A DNA stretch of 40,212 nucleotides from Streptomyces sp. NRRL S-31 (lineage in GTDB: Bacteria > Actinomycetota > Actinomycetes > Streptomycetales > Streptomycetaceae): contig NZ_JOCB01000081.1 of assembly GCF_000718775.1 (NCBI RefSeq), forward strand, positions 1-40,212, given 5' to 3'. This document shows positions 31,332-39,096 of the stretch, in pieces. The notes under the pieces are model-generated. The model had not been told where the DNA came from, did no database searches, and saw only the letters and a program-made list of their open reading frames with translations. The position numbers and the translations under genes were made by a program. Position 1 is the stretch's first letter; the number at the start of each line of letters is the position of its first letter.

Positions 31332-33046
31332 CGTGCCGCCTCCACCGCCGCCGGGGTGGCCCGGACCGGGGTGCTCGTCACCCAGCCGGGGATGGCGCGC
31401 GGCAGGGCACGGGCCGTGGGGCCCGTCCAGTGGCCGGGGACGCGGGACTCGGCGGGGGCGGCGAAGGGCAGGGGCTCGCCGGACTCGTCCAGGGCGACCC
31501 GGCGGACCGGGCAGTGCGAGACGATCTCCAGGTAGATGCCGTGGAAGGCCGCGGTGTTCCGCTCGACGGTGAACAGTTCGAGCGCCCGGGCGCGCGCCGC
31601 CGCACCGAGGCGCTCGCGGCGCTCGGGGTCGCGCAGCAACGCCACGCACGCCTCTGCGAGCGCCCGGGGGTTGCGCGGGGGCACGACCAGTCCGGTGCCC
31701 CCGATGACCTCCACGACGGCGCCCACGTCGGTGGACACGGTTGCCCGGCCGCAGAACATGGCCTCGACGAGGCCGACCGGGAAGCCCTCCAAGGCGCTGG
31801 ACAGGACGACGACCGCGCCGGCGGCGTACGCGTCGGGCAGCGTCGGGATCTCGGGGGCGCCGATCTCCCGGAAGGAGACGGGGTTGTCCCCGGCGGCGTG
31901 CGCGCCCCCCGCCTCGTCCGGGAAGAGCCGCGCGGCGAGCACCCGGCAGTGTCCGAGGTAGGCCGCGCCCTCGGCGCCGGAGGGGGCGCCCACGATCCGC
32001 AGGCGGGCCCTGGGCTCCTCCCTGCGGACCTCGGCGAAGGCGTGCAGCAGCGACACCAGGTCCTTGGTGGGGTCGACGCGCCCGACCCAGACCAGCGTGT
32101 CCGCGTCGCCCCGGTCCGGGGACTCGCCGGCCTCCGTGAACCGGTCGGCCGCCATGCCGGGGTACACCGTGCGGATGCGGGCGCGGTCGGCACCGCACCG
32201 TTCCTGCCAGCGGCGCGCGTGCGCGTTGCCCGGGGTGAGGATCTCGGCCCGGCGGTAGACCTCGGCCGCGAGCCGGCCGTGGAAGGCGGCGAGCAGCGTG
32301 CGGACGGCGGGGGTCGCGGCGTCGGGGCCCAGGGTCAGGTAGTGGCCGCGCAGCCGCACGCCGTACTCGGTGACGAGCAGCGGGACGCCGCAGAAGTGCC
32401 GGGCGAGCAGCCCGCCGAGCGCGGCGGGGCCGCCCGCGGTGGCGTGGCAGAGGTCGGCCGCGCCGAGTCCGTCGTCGTCGTACCAGTCGAGGGAGAGGGG
32501 GCGCAGGGCGCGTTCGAGGTGCGCGGTGACGGCGAGCAGGTCGGACACGCCCGCCTCGCGCGCCGTGCGCGGCGTTCCGGGGGCGCGGCAGGCGTGCTCC
32601 AGGGCTCGTACGGCGATGTCCGAGCGCAGGGCGCCGGCCAGGCCGCCCGCCTCCCGGGCGAGTTCGGCGAGCCCGTACAGCGCGCTGCCGAAACGGTCCG
32701 CCAGGTCGCCGGACCCGACATCGGCAATGCCCGCACTCGCACCCCGCGCGCCGGTGCTCGCGCACACCGCCCGCACCAGCTCGCCGTAGCACTCGGTGAA
32801 GCGCCGGCGTGCGCGCCGCCCGTGGGCGACCCCGTCCTCCCCGGTCGCCCACAAGGGTGCCGTACGGACCCGGCCGACGTGCGGCGGGAGCGGGGCGCGG
32901 CGCTCGCCCGCCCGGTGCGGGGCGCGGGAGAGCGCGTAGACGTCGAACCGGTGCTGCCCGAGCCCGCGCACGAGCCGGTCGTACCAGGGACTGGCGTCAC
33001 CGCACGCATGCGGGAAGTCACCCTCGGTCAGCAGTCCTACGCGCAC
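31328..33046 (-). CDS. PelF-like GT4 glycosyltransferase (DUF3492 plus GT-B domain)
   Basis: A 572-aa protein from GTG 33046 (VRVGLLTEGDFPHACGDAS). The N-terminal VGLLTEGDFPHACGDASPWYDRL stretch and CHATAGGPAALGGLLA are marks of the DUF3492 domain of PelF. The GT-B C-terminal half has VWVGRVDPTKDLVSLLHAF and the donor-site EGFPVGLVEAMFCGRA (E-x7-E), ending with an ELFTVERNTAAFHGIY helix. PelF is the cytosolic UDP-sugar glycosyltransferase that builds the partly deacetylated GalNAc/GlcNAc Pel polymer in Pseudomonas; here it would act with the coupled membrane protein and the epimerase. It is the first gene of the operon. The polymer is inferred. Confidence 0.9.
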   Translation of the reverse strand: MRVGLLTEGDFPHACGDASPWYDRLVRGLGQHRFDVYALSRAPHRAGERRAPLPPHVGRVRTAPLWATGEDGVAHGRRARRRFTECYGELVRAVCASTGARGASAGIADVGSGDLADRFGSALYGLAELAREAGGLAGALRSDIAVRALEHACRAPGTPRTAREAGVSDLLAVTAHLERALRPLSLDWYDDDGLGAADLCHATAGGPAALGGLLARHFCGVPLLVTEYGVRLRGHYLTLGPDAATPAVRTLLAAFHGRLAAEVYRRAEILTPGNAHARRWQERCGADRARIRTVYPGMAADRFTEAGESPDRGDADTLVWVGRVDPTKDLVSLLHAFAEVRREEPRARLRIVGAPSGAEGAAYLGHCRVLAARLFPDEAGGAHAAGDNPVSFREIGAPEIPTLPDAYAAGAVVVLSSALEGFPVGLVEAMFCGRATVSTDVGAVVEVIGGTGLVVPPRNPRALAEACVALLRDPERRERLGAAARARALELFTVERNTAAFHGIYLEIVSHCPVRRVALDESGEPLPFAAPAESRVPGHWTGPTARALPRAIPGWVTSTPVRATPAAVEAAR

Positions 33047-33126
33047 GTGTGCACCCCCGATCTCCCGTCTGGGGAGCCGTCGTGGTTCCGGCGGCTCGCG
33101 GCGGGACGAAGGTAAGCGCACACGGT

Positions 33127-33160
33127 GGTGGCGCGACGGACGGTTGTCCGTCGCGCCACC
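33127..33160 (-). terminator. 15-bp perfect hairpin between ABC operon and PelF-like operon
   Basis: Arms 33127-33141 (GGTGGCGCGACGGAC) and 33146-33160 with a GGTT loop. It is 87 bases past the ABC ATPase stop, upstream of the glycosyltransferase gene on the same strand, so it separates the two operons. Confidence 0.85.
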
Positions 33161-33247
33161 GAAAGGGGTGAAGCGTCGTAACTTTCGCGTGCGGGCCGCG
33201 TTCCGCCGCGCTATGGCTCCGTACGGCGGTCAGCCGGGCACGAAACG

Positions 33248-34888
33248 TTACGCCACGGCGGGCTCCCGGCGGGCGGCACGCCGCCGGGCCGCCAGTTCCG
33301 GGTCGAGCGCCGGTACGGCGGCCAGGAGCTGCTTGGTGTACGGCTCGCGCGGGCTGTCGTACACCTCGTCGGCGGGCCCGTACTCGACGAGCCGGCCGCG
33401 CCGCATCACCGCGACCCGGTCGCTGACCTGGCGGACGACGGCGAGGTCGTGCGCGATGAAGACGAGCGCGAGGCCGAGTTCCCGCTGGAGCTCGCCGAGC
33501 AGGGCGACCACCTGCGCCTGGGTGGTGACGTCGAGCGCGGAGACGGGCTCGTCGCACACGATGGCGCGCGGCTCGGCGGCGAGCGCCCGCGCGATGCCGA
33601 TGCGCTGGCGCTGTCCGCCGCTGAACTCGTGCGGGTAGCGGTCGTAGTGCGCCGCTTCGAGCCCCACGCGCTCCAGCAGTTCCGTCACGCGCCCCCGGAT
33701 GCGTTCCTCGTCCCGGTCGCCCCGCGCGCGGAGCGGGTCGGCGATGGACTCGCCGACGCTGCGGCGGGGATTGAGGGAGGAGACGGGGTCCTGGAAGACC
33801 ATCTGCACGGCCGGGTTGACGCCGGTGTGCGGGCGCCCGTCGTAGCGGATCTCGCCGGCGGTCGGCTCCAGCAGCCCGACCAGCATGCGGCCGAGCGTGG
33901 TCTTGCCGCTGCCGCTCTCACCGACCACGCCGAGGGTCTCCCCGCGCCGTACGGTCACCGAGACGTCGTCCACGGCCGCGGACGCCCGCTTGCCGCGCCC
34001 GAACTCGCGCCGTACGCCGGTGGCTTCCAGCACCACTTCGCCGTCGGCCGGGGAGCCGGTCCGGCGGGCGTCCAGGCGCGGGACGGCGTCCAGCAGTTCC
34101 CTGGTGTACGCCTCGGCGGGCGCCGCCAGGACGGTGCCGACCGGGCCGCGCTCGACGGCCCTGCCGTGCCGCATGACGAGGATGTCGTCCACGCTCTCGG
34201 CGGCCACGCCCACGTCGTGGGTGACGAGCAGCAGGCCCATGCCGGTCTCCTCGCGCAGCGCGTGCAGCAGGTCGAGGATCTGGGCCTGGACGGTGACGTC
34301 GAGGGCGGTGGTCGGCTCGTCGGCGATCAGCAGGTCCGGCTCGCAGGCGAGGGCCATCGCGATGAGGGCGCGCTGGCGCATGCCCCCGCTGAACTCGTGC
34401 GGGCGGAACCGGGAACGCCGTGCCGCGTCCGGGATGCCGACCCGCTCCAGCACCTCCACCGCACGCGCGCGTGCGGCGCGGCGCGACACGCGCGTGTGGA
34501 CGCGGTGGACCTCGGCGATCTGGTCGCCGATCGCGTGGTACGGGTCGAGCGAGGACAGCGGGTCCTGGAAGACCATGGCGGCCTTGGCGCCGCGCAGCCG
34601 CCGCAGCTCCTCGTCGGAGGCCGCCTGTACGTCGGTGCCGGCCACCCGGACCGAGCCGCCGACCCGGGCCCCGGTGCCCCGGTGCAGGCCCAGCAGGGCG
34701 CCCGCGACCGTGGACTTGCCGGAGCCGGACTCGCCGACCAGGGCGAGGGCGGCGCCCTTCGCCAGGCTGAAGGAGAGTGTGTCGACGGCCCGCAGGCCGC
34801 CGAACTCGACGGTCAGGTCCGTCACGGCCACCAGGCTCGTGTCCGCCGCTTCCACCCGGCTCATGTCCGTCACTCCCACCCGGCTCAT
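33248..34888 (-). CDS. Fused double ATPase of an Opp/Dpp-type ABC importer (OppD-OppF fusion)
   Basis: A 546-aa protein from ATG 34888, overlapping the permease stop as ATGA. Two complete nucleotide-binding domains: the first has Walker [20 protein letters not shown], signature FSGGMRQR, Walker B LLIADEP and a switch THD; the second has [34 protein letters not shown] and AHD. The oligopeptide-transporter C-terminal motif ([24 protein letters not shown]) follows each. The two halves are normally separate proteins. It drives import for the upstream permeases and binding protein. The first codons repeat MSRV-like starts, so the exact N-terminus is uncertain by 8 residues. Confidence 0.94.
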   Translation of the reverse strand: MSRVGVTDMSRVEAADTSLVAVTDLTVEFGGLRAVDTLSFSLAKGAALALVGESGSGKSTVAGALLGLHRGTGARVGGSVRVAGTDVQAASDEELRRLRGAKAAMVFQDPLSSLDPYHAIGDQIAEVHRVHTRVSRRAARARAVEVLERVGIPDAARRSRFRPHEFSGGMRQRALIAMALACEPDLLIADEPTTALDVTVQAQILDLLHALREETGMGLLLVTHDVGVAAESVDDILVMRHGRAVERGPVGTVLAAPAEAYTRELLDAVPRLDARRTGSPADGEVVLEATGVRREFGRGKRASAAVDDVSVTVRRGETLGVVGESGSGKTTLGRMLVGLLEPTAGEIRYDGRPHTGVNPAVQMVFQDPVSSLNPRRSVGESIADPLRARGDRDEERIRGRVTELLERVGLEAAHYDRYPHEFSGGQRQRIGIARALAAEPRAIVCDEPVSALDVTTQAQVVALLGELQRELGLALVFIAHDLAVVRQVSDRVAVMRRGRLVEYGPADEVYDSPREPYTKQLLAAVPALDPELAARRRAARREPAVA

Positions 34889-35883
34889 GCGAGCACCACC
34901 CGTCGGTCGGCCACCGCGTACAGGACGTCCGCGACGGCGTTGGCGAGGACCACGAAGAAGCCGATGACCAGGACCATGCCGACGACCACCGGCAGGTCGA
35001 CGACCTTCACGGCGTGCACCATCTCCTGGCCGAGGCCGGGCAGCCCGAAGAGGGTCTCGGTCAGGACGGCACCGCCGACGGCCGAACCGAAGGTGACCGC
35101 GTTGAGCGCGATGACGGAGGCCGTCGCGCCGCGCAGCGCGTGCCGGGCGATCACGGCGCGCTCGGAGACGCCGTAGGCGCGGAACGTGCGGATGTGGTCC
35201 TCGGCGAGCGTCTCCAGCATCGACGCTCGGGTCAGCCGGGCGAACCCCGCGGCCTCGATGAGGGCGAGGGAGAGCCAGGGCAGCAGCAGGTTCCACGCCC
35301 ACTGTTCGGGGTCGTCGGTGAAGTTCACGTACTGCGGGAAGGGCAGCAGCTGGAGTTCGCCGCAGACGACGATCATCAGGATCAGTCCGATGACGAACAC
35401 GGGCGTGGCCGTGCCCGCGAGGGTGATCGCGGTCAGGACGCGTTCGGAGAACCGGCCGCGCCGCCAGGCGGACAGCACGCCGGTGCCGACGCCGAGCAGC
35501 AGCCAGATCACCATCCCGCCGATCACCAGGGAGAAGCTGACCGGCAGCTTGGTCAGGATGATGTCGGTGACCTGCCGGCCGGTCTGGTACGACTGGCCGA
35601 GGCAGGGCGCCGAGCAGTGCTCCACGGAGGTGCCCGTGGAGAAGTCCTGGCCCACGAAGAGCCCCTGGAGGAAGTGCCAGTAGCGCACGTACAGCGGGTC
35701 GTCCAGGTGGAGCTGCTGGGCGACCTGGTGCACCTGGGCCGGGGAGCAGCGGGGGCCGCAGGTGATCTGGGCGACGTCGCCCGGGGTGACGTAGAAGACG
35801 ACGTAGACGATCACCGAGAGCACGAGCAGGGTGATCACGGCGCCGACGACCCGGCGCAGGACGAAGCCGGTGAAGGCGTTCAC
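34885..35883 (-). CDS. ABC importer permease (DppB/OppB type)
   Basis: A 332-aa protein from GTG 35883 ([20 protein letters not shown]) with GGAGGAGCGGCC directly upstream; the start overlaps the previous stop as GTGA. Six membrane helices are visible and the EAA loop reads [16 protein letters not shown] loop between helices 1 and 2 has four cysteines ([18 protein letters not shown]), unusual for this family and facing outside, so disulfides are likely. It is the inner-membrane channel with the partner permease. Confidence 0.93.
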   Translation of the reverse strand: MNAFTGFVLRRVVGAVITLLVLSVIVYVVFYVTPGDVAQITCGPRCSPAQVHQVAQQLHLDDPLYVRYWHFLQGLFVGQDFSTGTSVEHCSAPCLGQSYQTGRQVTDIILTKLPVSFSLVIGGMVIWLLLGVGTGVLSAWRRGRFSERVLTAITLAGTATPVFVIGLILMIVVCGELQLLPFPQYVNFTDDPEQWAWNLLLPWLSLALIEAAGFARLTRASMLETLAEDHIRTFRAYGVSERAVIARHALRGATASVIALNAVTFGSAVGGAVLTETLFGLPGLGQEMVHAVKVVDLPVVVGMVLVIGFFVVLANAVADVLYAVADRRVVLA

Positions 35884-37016
35884 GGCCGCTCCTCCTCCTT
35901 CTTCGGCTTCTGCGGCTTCTCCGGTCCGCCGTCCGCCACGGAGGACACGGAGGCGGTCCCGGGCGTCGCGGAGGTCCCGGGGGTCGCGGTGGTCCCGGGG
36001 GTCCCGGACGTCGTCGCCGTTCCGGCGCGCGCCTCGCGCTTGCGGCCGGTGCCGACGCGCAGGCGGGAGGCGGCGCGCGGGTCCAGGGCGACACGGACGC
36101 CGTCGCCGAGGACGGTCATCGCGAACACGGTCACGAACAGGGCGAGCGCGGGCAGCAGCAGATACTGCGGGGCCGCCTGGTACCAGACGTCGGCGGAGGT
36201 GAGCATCTGGCCCCAGGACGGGGTGGGCGGCTTCACGCCGACGCCGAGGAAGGACAGGGCCGCCTCGGCGCTGATGTTCGACGGCACCAGCAGCGCCGCG
36301 TAGGTGATGACCGGCGCGGCGAGGCCCGGGAGCAGTTCGCGCACGGCGGTCCGCCAGGTGCTCCAGCCGCTCAGCCGGGACGCGGAGACGTAGTCGAGGT
36401 TCTTCAGCGCGAGGGTCTGGGCGCGCACCATCTTCGCCATGGTGCTCCACCCGGAGACCAGGGCGATGATCAGCGCGACCAGGACTGGCCGCGGGAAATC
36501 GCCGGGCACCACGGCCAGCAGCGCGAGCGCCATGACCATCAGCGGTATCGCGAGGAAGAGGTCGGTGATACGGCTCAGCACCAGGTCGACCCAGCGGTTG
36601 CCGAGGCCGGCGGCCACGCCCATGGCGACGCCGACGAGGATCTGCACCAGCGTGGCGGCCAGCGAGACGCCCAGCGACACCCGGGCGCCGTAGACCAGCC
36701 GGGCGAACAGGTCGCGTCCGGTCTGCGGCTCCACGCCCAGCCAGTGGTCGGCGCTCGCGCCGCCGAAGGAGCCGATGGGCACGCCGCCGCGCGCGGAGTC
36801 GATCAGCGCGGGGTGGTACGTGGTGGGGTCCTGGCCCTCCAGCGCGGTGAGCAGCGGCGCGGCGAGCGCGACCAGGACGAGCAGCGCGACGACGGCCGCG
36901 GCGACGAGGGCGGCGCGCTGCGCCCGCAGCCGCCGCCAGAACTGACGTGCCCCCGAGACCGCCGGGACGGTGGTGTCCGTCCCGGCGGTCTCGACGACGA
37001 CAAGTGCCTCGCTCAC
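35880..37016 (-). CDS. ABC importer permease (DppC/OppC type) with repetitive C-terminal tail
   Basis: A 378-aa protein from GTG 37016 (VSEALVVVETAGTDTTVP). The OppC N-terminal domain and six membrane helices are present (AALVAAAVVALLVLVALAAP, LVQILVGVAMGVAAGLG, PVITYAALLVPSNISAEAAL); the EAA-loop motif is VRELLPGLAAPVI. The last ~55 residues form a hydrophilic tail with TPGTTATPGTSATPGT repeats ending in Lys/Glu-rich sequence, absent in most family members. It starts 4 bases after the binding-protein gene and overlaps the next permease. Confidence 0.93.
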   Translation of the reverse strand: MSEALVVVETAGTDTTVPAVSGARQFWRRLRAQRAALVAAAVVALLVLVALAAPLLTALEGQDPTTYHPALIDSARGGVPIGSFGGASADHWLGVEPQTGRDLFARLVYGARVSLGVSLAATLVQILVGVAMGVAAGLGNRWVDLVLSRITDLFLAIPLMVMALALLAVVPGDFPRPVLVALIIALVSGWSTMAKMVRAQTLALKNLDYVSASRLSGWSTWRTAVRELLPGLAAPVITYAALLVPSNISAEAALSFLGVGVKPPTPSWGQMLTSADVWYQAAPQYLLLPALALFVTVFAMTVLGDGVRVALDPRAASRLRVGTGRKREARAGTATTSGTPGTTATPGTSATPGTASVSSVADGGPEKPQKPKKEEERP

Positions 37017-37020
37017 GGTG

Positions 37021-38739
37021 TTACTTCACCGCGACCTGGGAGACGTCCAGGACGCCGGTCCAGTCGCTGATGACGACGTTCTTGACGTCCTTGCCGACCA
37101 GGCGCTTGTAGACCGGGTGGAACAGCGGCACGACGAGGGCCTTCTCGCCGATCTTCCGGTCCAGCGCGCCCCACCGCTTGGCGGCGGCGTCAAGATCGGT
37201 CAACTTGTTGATCGCGTCAATCTCGTCATTGACCGACTTGTCGTCCAGCAGGCCCGTGTTGAAGTTCGCTCCATCCTTGACGATCTGCCGGCCGTCGAAG
37301 ATCGGGGCGAGGAAGGGACCGCCGGAGGGCCAGTCGGCACCCCAGTGGGCGAGGAAGAAGCCCGGCTCGGTCCTGACGCTGCGGATCTTGTCCTTGTAGT
37401 CGTTGTCCTCCAGGCCCTGGAGCTTGACCGTGATGCCGGCCTTCTTGAGGGCGTCCTGGACGGCGGTGGCGATCTCCGGGCTGGTCTCGAAGTCCTTGCT
37501 GTTGGAGTGGGTCAGCGTGACGGTGAGCCCGTTCTTGTGGCCGGCCTGGGCGAGCAGCTCCTTGGCCTTGGCCGCGTTGCCGGAGGCGCCCGCCGGGAAG
37601 GGGTCGTACGGCGTGTAGCCGAAGGACTTCTGGTTGGGCAGGAAGGTGGTGGCGGGCTCGGCGAGGGCGCTGCCGCCGGCCGCGTTGACGACCGAGGACC
37701 GGTCGATGGCGTAGGCGATCGCCTGGCGCACCTTGGGGTCGTCGAACGGCTTCACGCTCGGGTTGAACGCGATGTAGTTCGTGTAGCCGAAGTGGCCGGT
37801 GCCCACGCGCGCGGCCAGCTCCTTGTCACCGGTGACCTTGGCGAGTTCGGCGGGGCCGAGGTTGGTGTCCGTGGTGACGGCGGCGGCGTCCGCGCCCTGG
37901 GAGGCGGACAGCCGCTGGTTGATCACCGAGGAGTCGAGACCGGAGCGCACGTCGATGGTGTCCGGGTACGCCTTGCGCTCGGCGTCGGTCGCGGCCGACC
38001 AGTTGGTGTTGCGCTCCAGGACGAGGTGCTCGCCGTCGTTCTCGTTCTTCACGACCTTGTAGGGGCCGGACGAGACCGGGTGCGACTCGTACTTGGTGCC
38101 CGTGTCCTTGCTCTTGGGAACCGGGGTGAACTGCGTCTGCGTGGCGAGGTACGGGAACTCGCCCTCGGGCTTGTTCAGATGGAAGACGATGGTCCGGGCG
38201 TCCGGCGTCTCGATCGCGGACAGGCCCTTCTTGTCCTTGTACGGCCCCTGGTAGTCGGCCGCGCCGACCAGCCAGTCGCGCAGGTAGGGGGCGCCGCCGG
38301 AGAGTTCGGGGGCGAAGGAGCGCTCGATGCCGTACTTGATGTCGGCCGAGGTGATCGGGGTGCCGTCCTCGTACTTGAGGCCCTTCTTCAGGGTGTACGT
38401 CCACACGGTCGCGTCCTTGTTGGGGCGCCCGGTGTCGGTGGCGAGGTCGGGGACGACCTTGGCGCCGGCCGCGCCGTTCTCGCGGTTGCGCGTGGTGAGG
38501 GTGCGGAAGACCAGCGAGGGAACGTTTCCGCCGCCGGAGGTGTACAGGCGCGCGGGGTCGAAGTCGCTCTGCGGCTGCGAGTTCAGGATCGAGAGCGTGC
38601 CGCCCTTGTGGGGCGCGGAGTCGCCGCCGGAGGCCTTGGCATCGCTGTCCTTCGGGCCGCACGCGGCAGCACCCGCTGCCACCAGCAGGCTGACGGATGC
38701 CGCTGCCACGCGGCGCGCTGTGACGGACGGTTGACGCAT
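37021..38739 (-). CDS. Peptide/nickel-type (SBP family 5) lipoprotein binding protein
   Basis: A 572-aa protein from ATG 38739 with GAGAGGTCGTC upstream. A lipoprotein signal with lipobox GAAAC (Cys27) anchors it outside. Family 5 landmarks: GGTLSILNSQPQSDFDPARL, VWTYTLKKGLKYEDGTPITS, LERNTNWSAATD, VRQAIAYAIDRSSV, and the C-terminal WGADWPSGGPFL. It is the substrate receptor of the following importer genes. Oligopeptide or dipeptide is the default substrate; the binding pocket cannot be assigned from sequence. A peptide ORF and terminator upstream imply attenuation control. Confidence 0.95.
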   Translation of the reverse strand: MRQPSVTARRVAAASVSLLVAAGAAACGPKDSDAKASGGDSAPHKGGTLSILNSQPQSDFDPARLYTSGGGNVPSLVFRTLTTRNRENGAAGAKVVPDLATDTGRPNKDATVWTYTLKKGLKYEDGTPITSADIKYGIERSFAPELSGGAPYLRDWLVGAADYQGPYKDKKGLSAIETPDARTIVFHLNKPEGEFPYLATQTQFTPVPKSKDTGTKYESHPVSSGPYKVVKNENDGEHLVLERNTNWSAATDAERKAYPDTIDVRSGLDSSVINQRLSASQGADAAAVTTDTNLGPAELAKVTGDKELAARVGTGHFGYTNYIAFNPSVKPFDDPKVRQAIAYAIDRSSVVNAAGGSALAEPATTFLPNQKSFGYTPYDPFPAGASGNAAKAKELLAQAGHKNGLTVTLTHSNSKDFETSPEIATAVQDALKKAGITVKLQGLEDNDYKDKIRSVRTEPGFFLAHWGADWPSGGPFLAPIFDGRQIVKDGANFNTGLLDDKSVNDEIDAINKLTDLDAAAKRWGALDRKIGEKALVVPLFHPVYKRLVGKDVKNVVISDWTGVLDVSQVAVK

Positions 38740-38756
38740 CGGAATGACGACCTCTC

Positions 38757-38790
38757 GGGGGGGGGTGATTCGGGGTTGATTCGGGGGGTG
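38757..38790 (-). repeat. G-run and GATTCGGGG repeats in the binding-protein leader
   Basis: A run of nine G (38757-38765) is followed by GATT-CGGGG units (three imperfect copies to ~38790), between the attenuator and the start codon. Length variation would alter the leader. Confidence 0.7.
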
Positions 38791-38874
38791 ATCGAGGGTT
38801 TCTCGACTGGTGAGACATGTGGACGAGGAATGAGACGACTGCGGACAGACGTCGGCCCCGGCGTCGGGTCGTCG

Positions 38875-38898
38875 AAAAATCCGTGACCGGGTCACGGA
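38875..38898 (-). terminator. Intrinsic terminator (attenuator candidate) ahead of the ABC importer operon
   Basis: On the minus strand an 8-bp perfect stem (TCCGTGAC, loop CGG, GTCACGGA; 38880-38898) is followed by TTTTT (38879-38875), a rare U-tract in such GC-rich DNA. It sits 46 bases past the small peptide ORF and 136 before the binding-protein start. Since the importer has no visible promoter of its own after it, it probably acts as a conditional terminator. Confidence 0.8.
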
Positions 38899-38943
38899 CG
38901 AAAAGGAGAAAAAGGTCGCGACGCGAACGCCCGGGAGGCGGCG

Positions 38944-39039
38944 TCAGCGACAGTGGATGTCGGCCACGCAGAGCGCGGTCACGCCAATGAGCGCCAGCTC
39001 GATGGCGGCGCTGTTGGAGACGGCGTGACGGGACCACAT
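38944..39039 (-). CDS. Leaderless 31-aa peptide ORF, probable leader peptide of the ABC importer
   Basis: ATG 39039 to TGA 38946-38944. The peptide begins MWSRHAVSNSAAIELALIG and ends ALCVADIHCR. It has 28 of 31 codons with G or C third and lacks any upstream ribosome site; the predicted transcription start falls on or next to the ATG, so it is probably a leaderless mRNA. There is one short hydrophobic stretch but no signal peptide. The C-terminal Cys and Arg recall actinobacterial cysteine-sensing leader peptides, but only two Cys occur. With the terminator behind it the layout is that of a translational-sensing attenuator. A free role for the peptide is not excluded. Confidence 0.65.
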   Translation of the reverse strand: MWSRHAVSNSAAIELALIGVTALCVADIHCR

Positions 39040-39046
39040 GCGCAGA

Positions 39047-39084
39047 AATATGGACGACCATGCGGGCTCATGTCAATGTGACAT
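39047..39084 (-). promoter_or_regulatory. Consensus promoter with palindromic operator ahead of the peptide ORF
   Basis: Minus strand: TTGACA (39076-39071), 18 bases, CATATT (39052-39047), giving a start at about 39040. The perfect palindrome ATGTCA-N3-TGACAT (39070-39084) overlaps the -35, so a dimeric regulator bound there would block or alter transcription. The regulator is unknown. Confidence 0.8.
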
Positions 39085-39096
39085 AAGCGGTCCCCG

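Noticed and set aside
33177..33252. Imperfect inverted repeat CGTAACTTTCG / CGAAACGTTACG downstream of the ABC ATPase
   Set aside because: Arms are 54 bases apart with an inserted base and span the stop codon; no role could be supported.
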